Source of the DNA: Candidatus Contubernalis alkalaceticus
GTDB lineage: Bacteria; Bacillota; Dethiobacteria; SKNC01
NCBI RefSeq assembly: GCF_022558445.1
Contig: NZ_CP054699.1
Coordinates: forward strand, 2,930,001-2,994,000
Direction of reading: 5' to 3'
Length of the DNA: 64,000 nt
Position numbers and translations under genes: made by a program. A model generated the notes under the pieces. That model worked only from the letters and a program-made list of their open reading frames with translations. It made no database searches and was not told the origin of the DNA. Below, one piece after another: positions 58,856 to 64,000 of the stretch (positions are counted from its first letter, which is position 1; the number at the start of each line of letters is the position of its first letter).

Positions 58856-60553
58856 CTAGGCCATAGCTGTAGGCCCGGCCAGGGGATCATGTTTCCATTC
58901 CCTTTCCTCCTGGGGTGCCTCCAGCACCGGCCTTTTCAGGTATTCGGGAACCTCCATCCCCAGCACCTTATAAACGTTCATCAGGTGTTTTCTAAATAGA
59001 GCTTCAAAGGGAGCTGCCAAATAATAGGAGGTGCTGTCAACCCACCAGGGGAAATCACTACCCTCGGCCATAAACAAACTCTCCCTGGCTTTCTGAATTA
59101 TTTCAGGTTTTTCCCCCGCATCTACTCTTTTTTGAAAATCCTTGCGGGTTTTAGTCAGGTAATCCCACATCACATTTTTATTTCGGGTACCGATCCACCG
59201 GGCCAGACTGTGGTGAACCCAGGAACCGGTGAAAAGATAATTTAATTTTTGGCTGGGTGGATTATCCTCCAGATAAGTATTTACCGTTACAGTGTTCAAC
59301 AGCTGGTCATCACTCAAACGACGGTATAACTGATGCAGAAAATCTTTGCGATCCCCTGGATACCACTCCCAGGCATTCTCGCCATCCAGGGAAATGGTAA
59401 CCAAGTAATTCCCTGGAGAATTATGCAGGTTTTCCCGAATCTTGTGCAGTCGATGCTGCAGGTCGTCTACGGCGTGTTGTACCGACATATGATGATAAGA
59501 AAAACCGATCTTATCAGACAAATAATGGTCTCTAAAAATCATGGAAATTTCACTGCCGTTGATATTTACTCGATAAGGTTGATATAGAACTTCGGGATTG
59601 GTCACATGGCCAAATTCATCCCGATGAATATCTAGACCTAAAGATTTTGACAGAATTTCTTCATCGGAAATAGTCCATCTAAAGCCCTGTTCCACCAGTT
59701 GAGTTATGGTCTCGGGACTGACCGCCTGCTCGGGGGGCCAAACACCATATGGTTTAAAGCCAAAATATTTTTCGTATTGCTGAATCGCTTTTTCTGTCTG
59801 TTCCCTGGCGTCCTGGGGATAGGCAAATTGTTTTGGCAGAGGCATATCAGGATTGGCCCTAAGAGCACTGTTGCTGTCAATGAGCAGTGGAAGAATAGGA
59901 TGATAATAAGGGGTAGTTATAATTTCTATCTGCCGATTTTCCTGCAATTCCCGATGCTCAGGAATAATTTTCTGCAAAATATTCCACTGTTTAGCCAGCA
60001 AAGTAGTCTTATCCTCCTCCGTAAAACCGCTGCCCTTTTCCTGAAGGCCCCTTAAAAATAGGTCCTTTTCCCTGATTTCCAAATCAATCCAAACCAGATT
60101 AAACCAGACCTGCAAATCCAGGTAATCCTGAGTGCTGAACTTATCAATCACACCTTCCAGACTTACAGGTTCCCTTTTTCTTCCCTGCTTATTCAGCAGT
60201 TGTTGATAACGGGGATAAAGAGCCACCACCCGGTCCCAGTGAATATCAAAATAATGCTGCAGCAGAAAACTCTTTTCCCGGCTGCTTAAAGCCCTGGCAG
60301 GCTTCATCACCAACATGTAGTAGTCAACAGCCTCCCCCTCCAGATAATCCTCAATTTGTTCAATCAAAGCCGGAGTCAGGTTAAATGTAGCCCGTATGGT
60401 AGGATATTCCCTGAGAATAGCCACCATCTGATAGTAATTTTTGCAGCCGTGGAGTCTTACCCAGGGCATAATATATTCATTTTTAACAGTATCCTTATAA
60501 TAAGGTTGGTGCTGATTCCAGACAAAGGCTATATTTAACGGCTTTTCAGACAT
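58856..60553 (-). CDS. glycoside hydrolase family 57 (amylopullulanase/amylase-like)
   Basis: 565 residues. FVWNQHQPYYKD near the start (GH57 region 1), TTPYYHPILPLLIDS (region 2), YGVWPPEQAVSP with nucleophile Glu275 (region 3), and TISLDGENAWEWYP with acid/base Asp390 (region 4). Retaining alpha-glucan hydrolase or branching activity, intracellular (no signal peptide). It starts 18 bp after the GH57 glucanotransferase on the same strand; together with galT it forms one operon for alpha-glucan and galactose or hexose-phosphate use. Confidence 0.9.
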   Translation of the reverse strand: MSEKPLNIAFVWNQHQPYYKDTVKNEYIMPWVRLHGCKNYYQMVAILREYPTIRATFNLTPALIEQIEDYLEGEAVDYYMLVMKPARALSSREKSFLLQHYFDIHWDRVVALYPRYQQLLNKQGRKREPVSLEGVIDKFSTQDYLDLQVWFNLVWIDLEIREKDLFLRGLQEKGSGFTEEDKTTLLAKQWNILQKIIPEHRELQENRQIEIITTPYYHPILPLLIDSNSALRANPDMPLPKQFAYPQDAREQTEKAIQQYEKYFGFKPYGVWPPEQAVSPETITQLVEQGFRWTISDEEILSKSLGLDIHRDEFGHVTNPEVLYQPYRVNINGSEISMIFRDHYLSDKIGFSYHHMSVQHAVDDLQHRLHKIRENLHNSPGNYLVTISLDGENAWEWYPGDRKDFLHQLYRRLSDDQLLNTVTVNTYLEDNPPSQKLNYLFTGSWVHHSLARWIGTRNKNVMWDYLTKTRKDFQKRVDAGEKPEIIQKARESLFMAEGSDFPWWVDSTSYYLAAPFEALFRKHLMNVYKVLGMEVPEYLKRPVLEAPQEEREWKHDPLAGPTAMA

Positions 60554-60571
60554 AATAATAGGTTCACATCC

Positions 60572-62665
60572 TTAGGCATTTTTAATATCTTTTCTAATCT
60601 CTACTTCCCACTCTTCCCCGGGCATAAGTTCTAAGTCCCAATAAGGAAACATCACTGAACTTTGGTAAACTCGTTCTATACCCTCCTCAGACTGGGATAC
60701 TGTTTCGATAGGGAGCCGCCAAACTCCTGCCGGTCGGTTGAAGTTTAAAGACAGATCGATGTTCAGCCAGTGATCTTTGATCCCTATTTTGTTCGAATCC
60801 TGTAGCTCTCCGCTGCTGGCTAGATTGGGATCCTCAATTTCCCCTTGATCCCCATAATAGTACCGGTCATCAGCATAACCTGCCAGAAAGGAGTAATTGA
60901 ACTCAACTCCAAACTTGGTGTGGATGGGGTTTTTCCCTGGATTCTTTAACTTGTATTTAATGTCCAGGCCGGAAACTTTTGGATTTATGGTTATTACCTT
61001 CTCCAGGGTTAAAGGTTTTTTAGTATCCTCCTGTTCTATAAAACCCTCCCTACTCAAAGCTATCCTAATGTCTTTATTATCTTTACGCACTTCTACCTGG
61101 TATGGTTCCATAATAAAATTACCTAATTCCACGTGTTTCAATTCTTTAAAGTTATCCAGGGTCTCCTGAGGATAAAAAAAGTGGTCCAGAAGAGAGCTTC
61201 TTTGGTAATTATCGTAAACTAAGTATTTTTCCAGGCCTTTTTCTTTGACCCTAACAATATCATGAATGGTCTTGGTCCCGCCTCCGCTGTTTTCCTCCTT
61301 TACCACAGCTTCACCCTTGACCTCACAATCCTTTCCCTCCTCTAACATTTCAAAGATTCTCTGGTGATAGCTTTCCGGCTGACGGCTTAGTGTGTCCATT
61401 AGGTTGAAAGCAGAGGGTTTATAATCCAGGCCATATATAGCCCCACCCTTGGAGGGGTCAATGTAAACTCCCAAATCCTTAGTATTAACTACTACTTCAT
61501 CTCTTCCATCATACAGAAAATCTTTTTCCTCTACCTCAGCCCAGTCTTCCTGGGGATGAAGCTGTTCCTCCGCCAGAATCTGAGCTTTAATCAGCGAATT
61601 ATATATGGCGGAGCGCAAAAAATTCAGATAGAGCCCACCAAAGACTCCATGCCAGTAACCACAGTTGCACTGTGAGGCCCACAGATTGTCAATGGCCTGA
61701 TTCCTAAGCATGGGATCTGTAATACGGTACACTTTTTCCCGGGTGGCCAGCATCCTCTTATGCATACGGTTGCTTTCCGGATACTTAACCATAAAATTTC
61801 GCCAAAAACCTCCAGACCATTCCATCATCTCCCGATAAGAACCGTTGGGAAGGTATATAACATTTTTTGCAGGGAAACTATCAATGTATTGACTGAAGGT
61901 CATAGTTTCAAGCCAGCTTGAGTTTTCCTTCAGCATTTCAAAAAAATGATTCAGCCAACCATCTTCATAAACCGATTTATAAGTTTCGGGCCAGCTTCCG
62001 AATTTTTCCCCGTCATCTGCCAGTACCATAACCCGATCCCCCTCGTCGGTGGCCATCTCTCTTAGATAATCAATAGTTTTTTCTGGGCTCTTAAAGGGAA
62101 TTAGATAGCGCAGCTCTTCACTAATAGGAAATATCTTCAATTCCCGTCCTTGTTCCTCCGTAATATAGTAACCGGTACAATCCTCCGTAGTAAGTCCTAC
62201 CCCTTTAAAATGAGCATCATCTACAACCACATACTCAATTCCTGCCTCCGCAATGGGTTTAGCCAGATAAGGTTCCCAAATTCTTTCTGCCAGCCAAATC
62301 CCCTTCACTTCTGTTCCCAGATGAAGCCTCACAAAGTCTGACATCTTCTTAATTTGACCCAGCTTATCCTCGTCAGGGATAATAGAGAGAATAGGTTCAA
62401 AAAAACCTCCCCCCATTATTTCTACCTGTCCTCGGGCAGCCAGGTCACGAATTAGCTCTAAAAAGTTCGGCTTTTCTTTTAAGAACCATTCCAGCAGAAT
62501 GCCCGTATAATGCAGGGTCACCTTAATTTCCGGATGCTGCCGAAGTTCCCTAATAAAGGGTTCGTAGGCCTTTTCAAAGGCCTCCTCAAAAACATGGGAC
62601 AGATTTCCTACAGGCTGGTGATTGTGAAGGCCAAAAATAAAATTAATTTTTTTATCCATTGTCAT
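60572..62665 (-). CDS. glycoside hydrolase family 57, 4-alpha-glucanotransferase/amylase type
   Basis: 697 residues. GLHNHQPVGN (region 1), IMGGGFFEPILSII (region 2), GIWLAERIWEPYL with nucleophile Glu127 (region 3), VLADDGEKFGSWPE with acid/base Asp217/218 (region 4) and a C-terminal beta domain (DUF1925/DUF1926, from ~400) ending in PYWDLELMPGEEWEVE. This is the layout of Thermococcus-type 4-alpha-glucanotransferase. ATG overlaps the galT stop by one base. No signal peptide, so it acts on internal glycogen or imported maltodextrin. Confidence 0.92.
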   Translation of the reverse strand: MTMDKKINFIFGLHNHQPVGNLSHVFEEAFEKAYEPFIRELRQHPEIKVTLHYTGILLEWFLKEKPNFLELIRDLAARGQVEIMGGGFFEPILSIIPDEDKLGQIKKMSDFVRLHLGTEVKGIWLAERIWEPYLAKPIAEAGIEYVVVDDAHFKGVGLTTEDCTGYYITEEQGRELKIFPISEELRYLIPFKSPEKTIDYLREMATDEGDRVMVLADDGEKFGSWPETYKSVYEDGWLNHFFEMLKENSSWLETMTFSQYIDSFPAKNVIYLPNGSYREMMEWSGGFWRNFMVKYPESNRMHKRMLATREKVYRITDPMLRNQAIDNLWASQCNCGYWHGVFGGLYLNFLRSAIYNSLIKAQILAEEQLHPQEDWAEVEEKDFLYDGRDEVVVNTKDLGVYIDPSKGGAIYGLDYKPSAFNLMDTLSRQPESYHQRIFEMLEEGKDCEVKGEAVVKEENSGGGTKTIHDIVRVKEKGLEKYLVYDNYQRSSLLDHFFYPQETLDNFKELKHVELGNFIMEPYQVEVRKDNKDIRIALSREGFIEQEDTKKPLTLEKVITINPKVSGLDIKYKLKNPGKNPIHTKFGVEFNYSFLAGYADDRYYYGDQGEIEDPNLASSGELQDSNKIGIKDHWLNIDLSLNFNRPAGVWRLPIETVSQSEEGIERVYQSSVMFPYWDLELMPGEEWEVEIRKDIKNA

Positions 62666-63666
62666 TAATGTCCTTTCCTCATAAATTCTGCCGAAGCCTC
62701 TGGGTTGGAAATATTGATAAACATCCCTGCCCCCAATTCAAATCCGGCTGACGTAGTTAGCTTTGGTACCACTTCAAAGTGCCAGTGATAATCAGGAATT
62801 TCCTTATAACCTGTGGGAGAGGTGTGCAGATAATAATTATAGGGAGGGTCATTTAAATATTCCCACAACCTGGAGAGCACTTCCTGTAGAATATCCGCCA
62901 GGCTCTGCCTTTCCCCCATGGTTATTTCAGAAAAAGAAGATTGGTGCCGTTTGGGTATTATCCAGGTTTCAAAGGGAAGCCTGGCGGCGTAGGGGATAAA
63001 AGCTATAAAATCCTGGTTTTCCGTAATAATTCTGTCTTTTCTCTCCAGTTCCTCCTCTATAATATTACAGTAAACACAACGTTTTTCTTGAAAGTAATAT
63101 TTCCTGGCCTCCTCCATTTCCTGTTTTATAGAGGGAGGCAGGACAGGAAGAGCCATTAACTGGGAATGAGGGTGTTCTATGGAAGCACCTGCTTCTTTGC
63201 CGTGATTTCTAAAAATTTGAATATATTTTACATCGTTATTTTTTTCCAGTTCCAAAAACCTGTGATAATAACTGTCTATAATTTTTTTAACATGTTCTAC
63301 CGGCAATTTCCCAGGGCTATTGTTATGATCAGGGGTTTCAATAATCACCTCGTGGACTCCTTTAGCTCCCATGAATTCAAAAAGTCCCTGTTTCTCCCAT
63401 TGTTGATTCTCATTGAAAGAAAGAGCGGGAAATTTATTGGGGATTACCCGGACGTCCCAACCCGGTTCATCCGGAGCGGAGGTATTATTTCGAATGGCCA
63501 ACACCTCAGCAGGGGTCGTATGTTCACCACCGTAACAGAAGGGGCAGTTCTCTATTTTATCAATCTTCTTTGTTCTTTCCAGAGTGAAAGTTTCCGGCCG
63601 TTTTGCCCGTTCCGTAGCAATGATTACCCAGCTGCCCGAGACAATGTCCTTCCTTATTTCAGGCAT
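62665..63666 (-). CDS. galT: galactose-1-phosphate uridylyltransferase
   Basis: 333 residues. Zinc CPFC (Cys41, Cys44) and the HIT-type active site EHPHSQLMALP (His165, nucleophile His167, Gln169), then YCNIIEEEL and WHFEVVPKLT. It swaps UMP between UDP-glucose and galactose-1-phosphate; related enzymes act as ADP-glucose or UDP-sugar phosphorylases in bacteria with GH57 genes. ATG behind GGAGGAAACA. Leads a three-gene operon with two GH57 enzymes, so a role in alpha-glucan phosphorylation products is also possible. Confidence 0.92.
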   Translation of the reverse strand: MPEIRKDIVSGSWVIIATERAKRPETFTLERTKKIDKIENCPFCYGGEHTTPAEVLAIRNNTSAPDEPGWDVRVIPNKFPALSFNENQQWEKQGLFEFMGAKGVHEVIIETPDHNNSPGKLPVEHVKKIIDSYYHRFLELEKNNDVKYIQIFRNHGKEAGASIEHPHSQLMALPVLPPSIKQEMEEARKYYFQEKRCVYCNIIEEELERKDRIITENQDFIAFIPYAARLPFETWIIPKRHQSSFSEITMGERQSLADILQEVLSRLWEYLNDPPYNYYLHTSPTGYKEIPDYHWHFEVVPKLTTSAGFELGAGMFINISNPEASAEFMRKGH

Positions 63667-64000
63667 ATTGTTTCCTCCTTACGATGTATGCAGTTATAAT
63701 AATCCGGATAAACAGCCGCCCGATTCTCTCTTCTTCTATACATATACATAATAGTAAAAACTAAAAAAAATAACTCTTTTAAGCTGCCAAACTAATACAC
63801 AAAAAAATTGATAATAACAATATTATACCTTTAATCCCAATTTTTTAGTTGAAATTATAAATAAAATCAGGTTTATCTTCCCCTTTTCAACAATTTTTAT
63901 GCGACTGCCGCACCTTAGAAAGTAATTTACCCAACAAAAATAATTACTTCATTATTATAGAAAGAAGGAGAAAGATTGCAATTGGAATATTTATAAGTAA
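63667..64000. other. upstream region of galT, right edge
   Basis: AT-rich, no coding frame reaching a recognisable family. Near the right end, AGAAGGAG at ~63962 precedes a frame that stops within a few codons. A gene may start beyond the edge. Confidence 0.4.

Noticed and set aside
1-64000. CRISPR array, rRNA or tRNA genes
   Set aside because: No regularly spaced repeats, no cas-like proteins, no rRNA stretches and no cloverleaf-like sequence noticed.
63962-64000. Start of a plus-strand gene at the right edge
   Set aside because: The ribosome-site-like AGAAGGAG is followed by frames that stop at once or lack a standard start.

Overview
The window comes from a Gram-positive, endospore-forming, probably anaerobic member of the Clostridia. 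Evidence is the heat-shock cluster hrcA-grpE-dnaK-dnaJ-prmA-rsmE-mtaB behind a perfect CIRCE operator, the sporulation genes gpr, spoIIP and a YheC/D-type ATP-grasp protein, FeoA/FeoB ferrous iron uptake, many TTG/GTG starts with strong AGGAGG ribosome sites, and RAYT/REP and IS200/IS605 debris. I cannot name the genus.

Layout. 1-3.2 kb: edge of a ribosomally made peptide locus (an NHLP/nitrile-hydratase-leader precursor, the start of an NHLM-type export ABC transporter running off the left edge, and a divergent geranylgeranyl-reductase-type flavoprotein). 3.5-38 kb: an accessory, regulator-rich and decaying region. It holds a DinJ/YafQ toxin-antitoxin pair, an unusual protein joining two TsaA/TrmO-like modules to a UvrA-like double ATPase, a TetR-SDR pair behind a 48-bp perfect palindrome, a GntR-ABC (Ytr-like) operon, CPBP/TetR, MFS, MATE/MerR and RND/TetR modules, and two paralogous PadR plus membrane-protein cassettes. 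It also holds many broken genes (SAM methyltransferase, TnpB, HelD, DUF2975, DUF4153, formylglycine-generating-enzyme-like, NodB deacetylase, serine recombinase). 38.2-58.7 kb: core chromosome with heat shock and RNA/protein modification, sporulation proteases, rpsT, nadE, feoAB, yibE/F-like and holA. 58.8-63.7 kb: two GH57 glycoside hydrolases and galT in one tight operon.

Three levels of repeat structure cross the accessory region: (i) a structured ~50-70 nt element found 3' of several genes, with one compensatory base-pair change; (ii) two near-identical 125-bp triple-hairpin elements; (iii) REP-like hairpins around a GGGGACGGTTC core, one beside a RAYT-transposase remnant. A truncated copy of the mtaB 3' end at 21.3 kb lies in direct orientation to the true 3' end at 38.3 kb. 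With a serine-recombinase remnant next to mtaB, this suggests that the ~17 kb between them was once an integrated element or a duplication-flanked island.

Most novel candidate: the tandem-TsaA/UvrA fusion at 6.6-10.0 kb. Next are the structured 3'-end repeat family and the pair of in-frame TAA codons that interrupt two neighbouring membrane-protein genes of one operon. All family calls are by eye from motifs; no database search was possible.
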